From Onchocerca volvulus (lineage: Eukaryota > Nematoda > Chromadorea > Rhabditida > Onchocercidae), in NCBI GenBank assembly GCA_000499405.2, contig HG738138.1:10042888-10106887 (forward strand): a stretch of DNA of 64,000 nucleotides, read 5' to 3'. The translations under genes were made by a program, and so were the position numbers. Below are positions 40,501 to 48,327 of the stretch, piece by piece; within the stretch, counting starts at the first letter, position 1; the number at the start of each line of letters is the position of its first letter. The notes beneath the pieces are model-generated. The model saw only the letters and a program-made list of their open reading frames with translations. It did not search any database and had not been told where the DNA came from.

Positions 40501-43500
40501 CAGCTGACAAAATACATTCTGTTACGATTGCAATGAAATTATTGGCATTTTCATGCAAAACAATCTGCTCACTTGGTACTATATTCTTGTATGATTCTAC
40601 ATTATCAGATGAGACCATGTCTTTAGCTAATTGAACAATTGGGGGTGAAACAATATCCTCAGAAGGAACTATATTTACAGTATATGGAATCCTATTTTCA
40701 GAATTTCCAATATCTTCCACTGATAGCACACGCTCAGTTGATACGACATCTTTGGCTATCTCATCTGCTATAACTTGTTGTCGTATATCTTCGTCGAACA
40801 CTGCAGAAACCAATAATTCATGTACAGAATTTCCAGAAAATCTTTGAGCATCAACTGCGATCACTATACCCTCCAAACTATTTTCTGCAGACCTAATTTG
40901 AAGCAAAATTTTTGAGTCACTCCCCTCTCCATAAAATGCCTCATTTGGACTCAGCCCAAAGTAATTAGTTGAATTTTCGACTTTATTCCAAACCATTTCC
41001 TCAGATGGAACCATATCAATAACTGATGCTACATCTCCGGTTGGTGAAACATCTTCTGCTAATCTCATGTCATCAATTGGAACCATATCATCGGACTGTA
41101 GCATATTTTGAATATCCACAGATTCGGGTTGAGAATCTGGACCTGATGTTGCAGAACTTGTTGTCGATTTACTTTGCTCCGAAATTATCTCTGACTGATT
41201 TTCCTCCAAGTCATATTTTTCGAAATAATCTAACTTTACGTCTTCTACTTCAATCAGATCCTCATCAATGGGCAATTTTGTCTCAGGACTTTGTAATGAA
41301 GTTCGTTCGCCGAATGTTTCTTTGGCTAAGTAAGAAATACGTGCTATATGTTCAAGTTCATCCTGGGTTAATTCAAATTCAGATTCCTTGGGTATTGCAG
41401 CTTTCTCTACATCGGTTTCATTCTCAGCCATTCTAGTAACACTATAAATGTGTTCCATTTTTTCATTTGTTAAAAACTGACTACATTCTGTTGCCTGATC
41501 AACCGACAGCAGATTCTCTCTTGCCTCATCAGATGGCGATAAATTCGAAGTATCAGCTGCAACGGTATCCTTAAATTTTGAAATTCTCTCAATTGCTGAA
41601 TCTTTGCTGATGATTGCATCCATGAGATGTACCATATCTTCATTTAGAATATTCTGCTCAATATTTTGCTTGGGCATTAATTTACTATCTGAATTTTCAT
41701 CTGAATTTTCGTCTTTACTCCAAACCATTTCCTCAGATGGAACCATATCAATAACTGATGCTACATCTCCGGTTGGTGAAACATCTTCTGCTAATCTCAT
41801 GTCATCAATTGGAACCATATCATCGGACTGTAGCATATTTTGAATATCCACAGATTCGGGTTGAGAATCTGGACCTGATGTTGCAGAACTTGTTGTCGAT
41901 TTACTTTGCTCCGAAATTATCTCTGACTGATTTTCCTCCAAGTCATATTTTTCGAAATAATCTAACTTTACGTCTTCTACTTCAATCAGATCCTCATCAA
42001 TGGGCAATTTTGTCTCAGGACTTTGTAATGTCTGAAATCCGCCGAATGTTTCCTCAGCTGAGTCTTCCACTTTCTGCTTTATGTGCGGTTGCCTACTGTT
42101 ATCAGCAATTATATTATATTTTGAAACGCCTGAAATAGTTAAGTCTGGCTTAAATGTTGACGAGTTTGCACTTTTCTTTGCTTCCGTTTCATATATACAT
42201 GCTTGAGAATTGACAGCATTAATCATCAGCGAATAGAGAGAATTGAATTTTTGGTCAACTATATTTTTATCAGGAACTGCAACTAGATTCTGTAAAATAT
42301 TCATTTTAAATTGATCGTGATTTTGATTTGCTTCAGGTTGTTGGTATGGTTCAGCTTTCCATTCTTCTTTTTTAACTTTGAAATCATTACATTTGATTTC
42401 TTTATGCTTTCTTTTATTTATCAAATGTAACACCCCAAGAGCTGCACCTCTATTTTCCAAATCGATCTGTTGCAGATCGCACGTTTCCTGATCTTTATCT
42501 TCCGTTATTTCTGCCATTGTTAATTCAAAGTGTAAATCAGATTTTGTTTCACTTTTTCTGGATTCTTTTAAATTTTCTTGAATTTGTAGTTTCTTGCCAA
42601 TTTCTTCGCTTGCAGATTTACCCCATTTTTTTTTCTCTACCATGAATGATTGTTCATCCTTATTCCTTCCTCTTCTTATCACCATATCGAAGTTAGAATA
42701 TGTCTGATCTAAAAAATCCGATGCAATGGAGTCGGTGTCATCAGATTCCACGGCCGAGACCAAGTTTAATTTTTGGTTCCTGAATACTGGATCTAGTTTA
42801 TCCAAATCGTTCTTGAAGAGATCTATCGAATTGTCTTCATATTTTAATTTTTCACTAATAACAAACTGTGTTGGAGCTTCTTCAGTATTATATCCTTTAT
42901 CAAATTCATTGCAACTTTTAACTTTTCCATCTTTAAAATCGTATGATTGCCAAATTGGTTTGTCTTTGAAATCTTGGAATGCCATTTCTGACATCAATCT
43001 CGAGATATTCGAAATTTTATCCTCGTCAGGTGAATAGCATGGCTCCACAGGTATCTGCTTATTGCGATCCTTGTGAATTCGATTAGGAAAAGATATTGTG
43101 GCCTGGACATTATCCTCGTCTTCAGTGTAATTGTTTGCAGTTTCGGTCGTTAAATCTGAAAGAGCCTCGTGATGAAGTAAAGTATGCCCTTTTTCAATTT
43201 CTTTTTTCCATTTTTTTTGCATTTCTTGATTGTCTATACCGTCTTTAGATTTCAAAGTTTTGCTTAGATCTGTTTCCGTATGATGCTCCAATTTTATTTC
43301 ATTGTCAAAAATGGTGGTTGAGTGATGTATCATCGCACTTAAAGTAGAGGATGACCACTCTTGCAAACCCGTCATCAAGTCGAATTCTAGATTATCTATA
43401 TTCCTTTCTTGATCGATAATTTTCGCATTCTGAGTCGTTTTTGATGGTGCTTGATGTGATACAATAGATTCAGCCTCTTTTATTATTTGTTCTATGTATT

Positions 43501-46500
43501 TCATTACTTCAGCGTTTCCTGTCTTTCCATCAATGCTTAACTTTGCAGTGGAAGTGGATTTTTCCACATAAAAACACTCGTTATTATAGCACTCTGAATC
43601 GTACTGTTGCCTGGTATTCCACTCGGTTTCCGAATCTTCTGAACCAGAATTACTTCTGAATACTGGCCTCTGCTTTTTAGTTTCCCAGACGTCAGTAAGT
43701 AAAGGATTTAAGTAAATATCTCTAGCCGGATCCACCTCATAAAGTGTCAGTGGTGGACTCATCCTACCATCAACTTCTTGTTTCATATAGATATGTAGGC
43801 TGTCTTTTTCATTGTCTAGTAAAGTGTATTCATTTATAAATTCATCAGATGACACACTGCAACTGCTTTCATCGAAAGTGATATGGTCATCCATAGAAAA
43901 GAAAGAATTTTTGTTTCTTCTCTGAATGTTTTCCTGAGCCAATGAAGATAAGATGATCTCGGGAAATTGTTCCTGTAATGTTGAATCTTGATTTTTCAGC
44001 ACAACATCAGCCAAGACTAAGGCTAAAATATGAATCCAGAGTTCTTCTGCGAAATTCTGTAATACAGATATTAGTTCTTGTGAAAGCTTTTCTTTATCTT
44101 CCTCCAGAAGGACATAACAAAATTCTTCTGCAGAATCGTCATCAAATTCTGAAAAAAATCAAAAATTTTGTTGCAAATTTCACGGCCTCAGATTTGAAAT
44201 TACGTTCTAGTTGCACTTTAAGTAGCAGATTTTCAGCAGACCTTTTTTTATTTTTGCAATTACTTAGAACAATTTTAATTATTCGATTCACGTTAAAAAT
44301 TTACCTGAATGGCAATGCAACGCTGATTCCTGATCAATGAGATGCGCCAAGGATTGAATACATTCATAAGAAATTGATTTTTTAAAAGTTGTAGAGGAAG
44401 CACGCAATAAGGCAATATGCACGTCACGATCATTTCTAGACCACGTCGCATGTAGCCGTTCTCTACCACAAAGCAATTCTACTGCATTCATATAGACACA
44501 TTTGAAGATACCGATTGTCAATTCGGAGCAATATTTATCTATCTCTGCATCGATTCCATATTTCAATTCTAATTCGTTATATACAGCAGTAAATATAACG
44601 GTACACAGCCAATGACAATACTGATCCAGAACTGTTTTGCAGACAGAATCAGCAATGGCAAGTGTGCAAATTTCGTGCGACATATTAGATACATATTTCG
44701 CAAATTCTGTATTCCTTTCTATATTGAGAGGAGTTGAAAAACGAACCACTGGAAGAAAAGGACAGATTTTAATTTCATTCAAAATACTCACCTATTTCTT
44801 TTTTAGTTGATTGTACTACTTATGAAACAATACTAATTCAGCAGTACTGTTGAATAGTACGGTATAACAGCTTCACGAAACAAAACTGATCAGATCAAGA
44901 TTTAAATTTTCAAGCGCTTCTTACATTTTAGAGAATGCAGCGATGTTGGGAACCCAAGATATAAGCAATGCATAGAATCTAGAATATCCGTCGCTTGATC
45001 AACCATTACCTTAGCATATCATTTAGCAACAAATATTATTCATTTTTAAAACTCACATTTTCGTGCAGATGTCAATATATCACCTCCGTCGTCATCAAGA
45101 GAGCTCATCCAGCGATACAACTGCCTGCTAAGTCGTTTAATACTTTGTGTAAAATTTACAGGATGTTCGCTAGATGAATCTACAAATATTTCAATTGAAA
45201 ACAATTTCTAATTACGTATTTCTAGAATTCGATCTGTGATGCCATTCTTTGGCGCTACTTTGTTGAATTTTCATCACTGCAGCAATTATGAAAGACGTTA
45301 TAAAAAGTAAAATAATCGTTTCAAATACCAACTTTTCGTGTCTTTTGAGTCATTCACCAAGGATTCTGGACAGTTATAACTAGGACTGAACAACGAATCG
45401 CATGCCTCTATGACTTCCATTGCTTCAAGAAAATGCTGAGAATTAGTTTGGATATCAAACTTCATGCGATTCATGTGAGAATTTCCTCAAATTATGCGTA
45501 AAAATGGAAAAATCAATACTTTCTGGAAGTGAATCCATCTGCACAAAGCTTTCATCCCGAACGGTAAAAAACTCTTCATTTTCGTCAATTGTTCCTCGAA
45601 ATCTTATGTCACTGAGTCTCGAAAGCTTCTTTGTGTTCAGCACAACTCGGGCTTCTTTCTGTGACTGTTGTGCTCGCCGAAAAACCTGTAGTGAGTATTA
45701 AGTTGAAACCATTAGAAAAATACATTAGAATGACGAAAGTGATTTGCTAAATTTGTATCGACTAAAGATAAACAAAAAATACCTACACTGTGTCTGCATA
45801 ATTCTGTAGATTTTTACTTTATTAGCGAAGTAGTCATTTATATTGAATGTGAATTCAATCATTCCTAATTTTCGCAAACATGTGTTCATCAGTTAACTAG
45901 TATCATTAGCTCCAATAGCATCACAATATTTCAATTATAGTGGAATGAAAGTAAAACAAGATTACAGTTGGCAATAAAAACAAAACCATAGAAATCCATA
46001 CTTCCCTTATATGAGTTTGCTGTTCCTCATCCAGTTCCTGTAGAATTGATGGATTTAGCGACAACTTTTTTCTCAATTCTTCTACCGAATTATTACTTCC
46101 TTCCTCTTCTATTTTTCTTGACCTAAAATGTTATTATATGTATTTAATCAACTCTTATATCAGATTAAAATAAATAAATTATATTTCCTTTTTCATAAAT
46201 TTTAGTTAAAAATTCCAAACTCATTTTTTCATAATTTCTAAGTTTTCGATAGAACGATCATTATCAATAAGCATCACTCTCTTGCAATCCATTTTTTTCT
46301 TTCAAATTATCCTATTTAATTACTCGATTGAATAGATAAATTACAGATGAACTGAAATTTGTAACCAACGTTAAAATTGAGTAGCAACAAAAAATGCATT
46401 GTTTTCGAAAATTTTCGTTTAACAATTCTTTTTGAAATAAGTTTAATCAAGATGACAGCAAAAATTTGAAAACGATTTAATACTTTTATGTAAGAAAGTC

Positions 46501-46546
46501 ATTAAATCTGGTAAACTCACCGAAAAAATGTTAGCCAACTTGACAT
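11838..46546 (-). CDS. cla-1: Giant active-zone scaffold, Clarinet (CLA-1)-like, PDZ plus C2
   Basis: I chain 39 exons with every junction in phase, from ATG 46546 to stop 11838, about 5985 residues. Exons by lower and upper position: 46521-46546, 46002-46122, 45520-45685, 45333-45422, 45057-45179, 44925-44993, 44305-44748, 37689-44148, 37168-37492, 36695-36756, 33512-36510, 32202-32489, 31812-31987, 31162-31400, 30329-30588, 30035-30166, 29439-29890, 29026-29185, 28790-28890, 28541-28611, 28322-28436, 28144-28245, 27923-28036, 27685-27834, 27344-27494, 26693-26895, 26051-26207, 25614-25851, 25267-25396, 19272-21867, 15572-15630, 14954-15104, 14566-14679, 13890-13998, 13436-13527, 13174-13343, 12588-12751, 12271-12452, 11838-12034. 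The C-terminal PDZ and C2 domains match RIM/Piccolo. There is no RIM zinc finger and no second C2 domain, which argues against RIM (UNC-10). CLA-1 organises synaptic vesicles at presynaptic release sites. Exons 4 and 6 use weak AAG acceptors. Several isoforms are likely; the single-transcript model is inferred. Confidence 0.75.
13890..15104 (-). CDS. cla-1: PDZ domain exons (RIM/Piccolo type)
   Basis: Three exons (14954-15104, 14566-14679, 13890-13998) encode a lead-in [20 protein letters not shown] and then the PDZ domain. The carboxylate-binding loop region reads [20 protein letters not shown]. The second half is [20 protein letters not shown] followed by [17 protein letters not shown] and Piccolo PDZ domains have the same GDEVLEWNG and FEEV landmarks. 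PDZ domains of this group bind C-terminal peptides of presynaptic partners. Predicted position is about residues 5635-5718 of the full model. Confidence 0.88.
15572..15630 (-). CDS. cla-1: 59-nt exon bridging the large exon to the PDZ exons
   Basis: Acceptor ATTCATTCAG and donor CAA/GTAGGT enclose 59 nt. Read in the frame required by the upstream exon, it encodes [19 protein letters not shown] and leaves in phase 0, exactly what the first PDZ exon needs. No other stretch in the 3.6-kb gap did this. The other two frames either contain a stop or mismatch the downstream exon. Confidence 0.55.
15631..19271 (-). other. 3.6-kb intron of the cla-1-like gene
   Basis: AT-rich, with poly-A/T runs (for example near 16965 and 17170) and no further exon in matching phase. 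A long intron just upstream of the PDZ-C2 exons is a reasonable place for the promoter of a short C-terminal isoform, as C. elegans makes from its cla-1 gene. This is inference. Confidence 0.5.
19240..21867 (-). CDS. cla-1: Large Tyr/Ser/Asn/Pro-rich exon of the cla-1-like gene
   Basis: An 865-codon exon entered at [10 protein letters not shown] by a phase-0 acceptor. A conserved-looking helical stretch occurs early: [21 protein letters not shown] followed by [19 protein letters not shown] second helix-rich segment ([19 protein letters not shown], then [19 protein letters not shown]) follows. The rest is a Tyr/Asn/Arg/Ser/Pro-rich disordered region with SLPR and YGSLPR repeats. The exon can end at the donor TACG/GTAATG (19272), joining the next exon in phase, or read on to a TAA at 19238-19240 if unspliced; the spliced reading is preferred because the phases close. 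Confidence 0.8.
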   Translation of the reverse strand, partial: DDVQCSTSLEMGRRKLPSIPTQRAEKVSETFPAPIYLTSSAPLVSPSPDRQYHSQDPRAYSQPTFRTASLSNLSLSSPSTAYCHTVDPAILPGAAIVNAKPKLLLRQTTSAAAGDRSSVLGNSSGTKMPSPLARVLLKKELKEVLERRRESLEACEIEANQRQYIVHRMLITGLLPEYRSVDIDNIPNVIPCLLPVELISGARVVPSEVPSATTSVTTTPVPERSSIPPSLSPVQSGTQEVGISTDDLCSEPKFKSVGVQSESSFATVTAYTAVPSSVYHTTAASVRRQMEHDRFDAFATNTDVTTVLQPRFRSTETQTNGIMTYETHSNRTSSRRHRSSASNLFSASEPNLLESTAKYFAEYDRQLREHGRRLKNRFAFSDDDPANRETRKQRVIDELAQRKEKISSMIDLYSPSAFPTIHPTSDYSSTVPHYGSLPRIDFPTTRSPRSNRCDYINRNSIRPSFGYGSLPRNYERYTDRNYGDAQNDYFQSLPFPAGRYDALSRSWNNVNPTAAEDSILDPRTRLYATRPTNYLDPWLSYQRLPESNVTFGRPSMKAAYDDSYRPQYMSGTRAQNFDDPQSLPNTDIISQYANYLSNQFITNQQKLMNGYPAEERMYFSQAKKRPCSVPRYRSSTTIGQALPMDPLPSMDVDSSCLHPNQSIQHPIIPDPYVNFPSYMQNEHYENWPWYQQFSYASSNAVDNNALLPYHYSNHFPQTSNTLPGSSPLLGQVYSRNDANYGSRPIHSATEYGNYYRDRAASYQLRDFSNRNYAVRSHDPYIPCSNQYYAGNRYLDAGEQPYSLSQPSAFLNNYAPTSQQPGHLSRAWSNGNIPMNSYDAVYPKKDALNRMYTTLSNQHSMRPQHYGNGVTSLMYS
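21868..25266 (-). other. 3.4-kb intron of the cla-1-like gene
   Basis: Bounded by the donor GAG/GTCGTT at 25266 and the acceptor GTTTACAG at 21868. No additional exon in matching phase was seen. It could hold an internal promoter for a shorter isoform, but nothing in the sequence shows this directly. Confidence 0.55.
25267..31987 (-). CDS. cla-1: Middle cluster of 17 small exons of the cla-1-like gene
   Basis: Seventeen exons of 71-452 nt, all with consensus borders and matching phase. Exons 31162-31400, 30329-30588 and 30035-30166 each carry one RIM-like helix. Exon 31812-31987 has a short amphipathic stretch ([20 protein letters not shown]). Exons 28144-28245, 27923-28036 and 27685-27834 begin and end in phase 0, so each could be skipped without changing frame. 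The first two share AFGKA/AFGEA at their borders. Acidic runs such as [17 protein letters not shown] occur in 28322-28436. No zinc-finger Cys pattern is present anywhere here. Confidence 0.75.
30880..31080. repeat. (TTA)n / (ATT)n microsatellite in an intron
   Basis: About 200 bp of TTA/TTAT trinucleotide and tetranucleotide repeats with scattered interruptions, inside the intron between the exons ending at 30588 and starting at 31162. Open frames through it (poly-Tyr, poly-Leu) are artefacts of the repeat. Confidence 0.95.
32202..32489 (-). CDS. cla-1: Ser/Gln-rich exon with polyglutamine tract, cla-1-like gene
   Basis: A 288-nt exon with AG/GT borders in phase with both neighbours. It encodes a serine-rich start ([11 protein letters not shown]), an Ala/Ser/His middle, and a C-terminal glutamine tract of eight residues after QQKT. 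The tract is coded by CAA and CAG in a TTG/CTG microsatellite at about 32215-32242 on the plus strand, so its length may vary between individuals. Confidence 0.75.
32490..33511 (-). other. 1-kb intron of the cla-1-like gene
   Basis: AT-rich interval between the end of giant exon B and the polyglutamine exon. No coding signal seen. A TATATA-rich patch lies at 32552-32600. Confidence 0.6.
33512..37492 (-). CDS. cla-1: Giant exon B and two short upstream exons of the cla-1-like gene
   Basis: Exon 37168-37492 ends with [11 protein letters not shown], and the 62-nt exon 36695-36756 completes the helix with [12 protein letters not shown]. The 2999-nt exon 33512-36510 follows. The large exon carries the densest set of the helical motif: [85 protein letters not shown] and [13 protein letters not shown], plus weaker ones. 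The donor at CCAG/GTTTTG is chosen because a later GTAATC donor would create a stop at the junction with the next exon. Confidence 0.8.
37689..44148 (-). CDS. cla-1: Giant exon A (2153 codons) of the cla-1-like gene
   Basis: One uninterrupted 6.46-kb exon, opened by a TTTTTTCAG acceptor and closed by GTAGTG; the phase on both sides fits its neighbours exactly. It begins with a helical stretch ([16 protein letters not shown]) that continues the unusual N-terminal domain. It then becomes Asp/Glu/Ser/Lys-rich with little predicted fold. It holds several copies of the LTxEExEHI motif (for example [47 protein letters not shown]), a 311-bp exact internal duplication, and a run of degenerate DMVPSE-like units. 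Near its end lies a more ordered Arg-rich segment with [18 protein letters not shown]. Confidence 0.85.
40380..41060 (-). repeat. Degenerate DMVPSE-type short repeats in giant exon A
   Basis: The minus-strand translation carries many imperfect units of about 8-12 residues with the pattern [DN]-[IM]-V-[PS]-S-[ED], for example [36 protein letters not shown] and the related ILSAEDIAS and SVEDIG. Units of the same type continue through the 311-bp duplication ([17 protein letters not shown]). They look like an old tandem array inside an unstructured spacer. Confidence 0.6.
40988..41298 (-). repeat. Exact internal duplication, copy 1
   Basis: This 311-bp stretch is repeated at 41720-42030, offset by 732 bp (244 codons, in frame), with no difference that I can see. 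It encodes the segment from [14 protein letters not shown] through [11 protein letters not shown]. Flanking sequence on each side is different between the copies. Confidence 0.9.
41720..42030 (-). repeat. Exact internal duplication, copy 2
   Basis: Partner of the copy at 40988-41298. The break points fall at CCAAACC on one side and TTGTAATG on the other. Just beyond the break, the preceding codons still encode a shared ETFG, which suggests that the unit duplicated was larger and that only this core has stayed identical. Confidence 0.9.
44305..46546 (-). CDS. cla-1: N-terminal exons of the cla-1-like gene
   Basis: Seven exons encode about the first 346 residues. The start MSSWLTFFR is followed by a GTGAGT donor. 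Exon 2 ends in the motif [11 protein letters not shown] and exon 3 resumes with [13 protein letters not shown], making the first copy of the repeated RIM-like helix. The last of these exons (44305-44748, 148 codons) is different from the rest of the protein: Cys- and aromatic-containing and strongly helical by eye, with segments such as [13 protein letters not shown] and [21 protein letters not shown] do not recognise this domain. The junction of exons 3 and 4 and the acceptor of the 44925-44993 exon are the least certain points of the model. Confidence 0.65.
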
Positions 46547-48280
46547 TTCCTTCTGCCTTGCTCGAAGGGCAATTATTTTATTTTTGAATTTTGACGAAAT
46601 TTAGCCAATATTTAACAAAAAATTCAAGCTGGTACGAATTTTATGGCTGAAATCTTATTTTGATTGCTCATGACTCTTCTTAATACTAAAACATGCAATA
46701 TTCAAAAGTTCCTTATCCCTTTTCGACCAGTTTCAGACATCTACAATGCATCATTATTTCTCGATGTGAACCTGTACGCCAATGAGCACAATTAGCGCAT
46801 TATTATTTTTCCCTTCTCTTTCCCATATGAAAATAAGACGTGTAGTTTTCAAAACTGTTTTTCTTTAAAAAATCAGCTATCAAAAACAACGTCTCGTATT
46901 TTAATTCGGTTCTTGTTTCAAATAAAGTTATTAGCCAAACCACTAGATGAAAAGCAGTCAACAATAAGACATAATAGATATATTAATTAAATCCATAAAA
47001 TAATGAGAAATTCTTCACATGTATTGATATTGAAACACAAGATAAAATTACTCATTTCGTGTAAAATGTGAATATAACGAATGATTAAAAACGTACAGAA
47101 ATGGCACTATTACTAAATGAAAAAAATTTGCGATAGTTATATTTTTGTTAAGTGAATTTTGGTCTTTAATACATCTTTTAAAGTTATTACCATTGAATCA
47201 AATAAATAAAAGGTTTTCATCAGAAATCAGTTTTAATAATTTTCTAAATTTAATTTCATCCAATTGCAAAATACAATTTTCTTGGAAACAATAATTTTTG
47301 TTAATAAAGCGAAATTATGGTTTCGTATTTATCTCTGTATTCAGGAAAAATGAAAAAATAAAGTTTTTGAAGAAACATATTCTTGAATAACTGCTAATGT
47401 TACATTTTAATGTCGAGAAATACCTGCTTAAATTATTTTGTTAATTGACATTTTGTAAAGAGAAAATGGCTGATTCGATGAAGTTTGGAAATCGACAACA
47501 AATTTAAAAAGCATTGAAATAGATAAGAAGGAACCAAATTCAGTGCAGAAATCTTTTTTTTTTTTTGAAAGGAAATATAACATTTTACAAACTGTAAGAA
47601 ATTAAGTAAAATTACCGCTCAATGATGATCCCTCTCATAAGCGGTTAAAAATACCACAGAACCTCAAAAAAGATATTTTAGAAGTATTGCTTTTCTTATT
47701 AAATTGTCCTATGTTCTGAATCAGCACTGAACGAGGAATGTTTTTTCATTTTTCTTCGTGAAAAACTTAAATATTCCTAGATAATATCACGATTACTTTA
47801 TCTATTATTGAATAAATATTAAAATAGTAATTTTTGACAGAATTTGGAAACAGATCCACATAAATATTTCACAAATAGATTGTTGAATAAAAAAAAAAAA
47901 TTAAGCACTAATAACACATGAGAAACTTAATAAATGATTGCGAATAATAAAAAAAAAAAAAAAATGGAAACATGGGCCTTAGCAATTTGTGAAGGTGCAT
48001 ATTGATGTCGATAATGACAATTATCGAGATATGAAATGATGATAAAAAAATGCGGTAATGATGAATTAAGATTGCAGTAGATAGAGGGGAATAGTAATGA
48101 TATTGAAGGGAACGAATTAATGGAAGGGATTTGCGACAGAACTTTTAATTTTAATTTTCCATCGATTTATTTGCAATGCAAACCAAAGCATGCATTATTC
48201 AAGAAGTTATTCTCTCAGCTTCTTATGTCAAGGAATTTTCTGTTATCAAAGAGCATAAAAAAAAAAAAAAAAAAAAAAAA

Positions 48281-48327
<47 letters not shown>

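Larger units (their letters stand above)
30090..46060 (-). repeat. About 20 dispersed copies of a RIM-like helix, L[TS]xEExxHIxxV
   Basis: Clear copies lie on the minus strand near 46002-46035 (finished in 45685-45640), 41418-41475, 41310-41375, 40283-40348, 40180-40240, 39905-39960, 37168-37203 (finished in 36756-36730), 36056-36090, 35538-35595, 35424-35485, 35285-35343, 35170-35222, 34926-34985, 34757-34815, 33972-34030, 31255-31310, 30400-30460 and 30090-30150. The last three ([58 protein letters not shown]) are closest to the N-terminal helix of RIM proteins, which reads LTEEER-x-IIMAVM in vertebrate RIM1. In RIM and rabphilin that helix contacts Rab3/Rab27. Function here is inferred from similarity only. 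Confidence 0.75.

Noticed and set aside
41026..42138. Two near-identical plus-strand open frames within the giant exon
   Set aside because: They are antisense shadows of the 311-bp duplication in the minus-strand coding exon.
11838..46546. Assignment of the giant gene to RIM (unc-10) rather than Clarinet
   Set aside because: There is no zinc finger at the N-terminus and only one C2 domain, and the length is far greater than RIM. The PDZ and C2 sequences alone would fit either.
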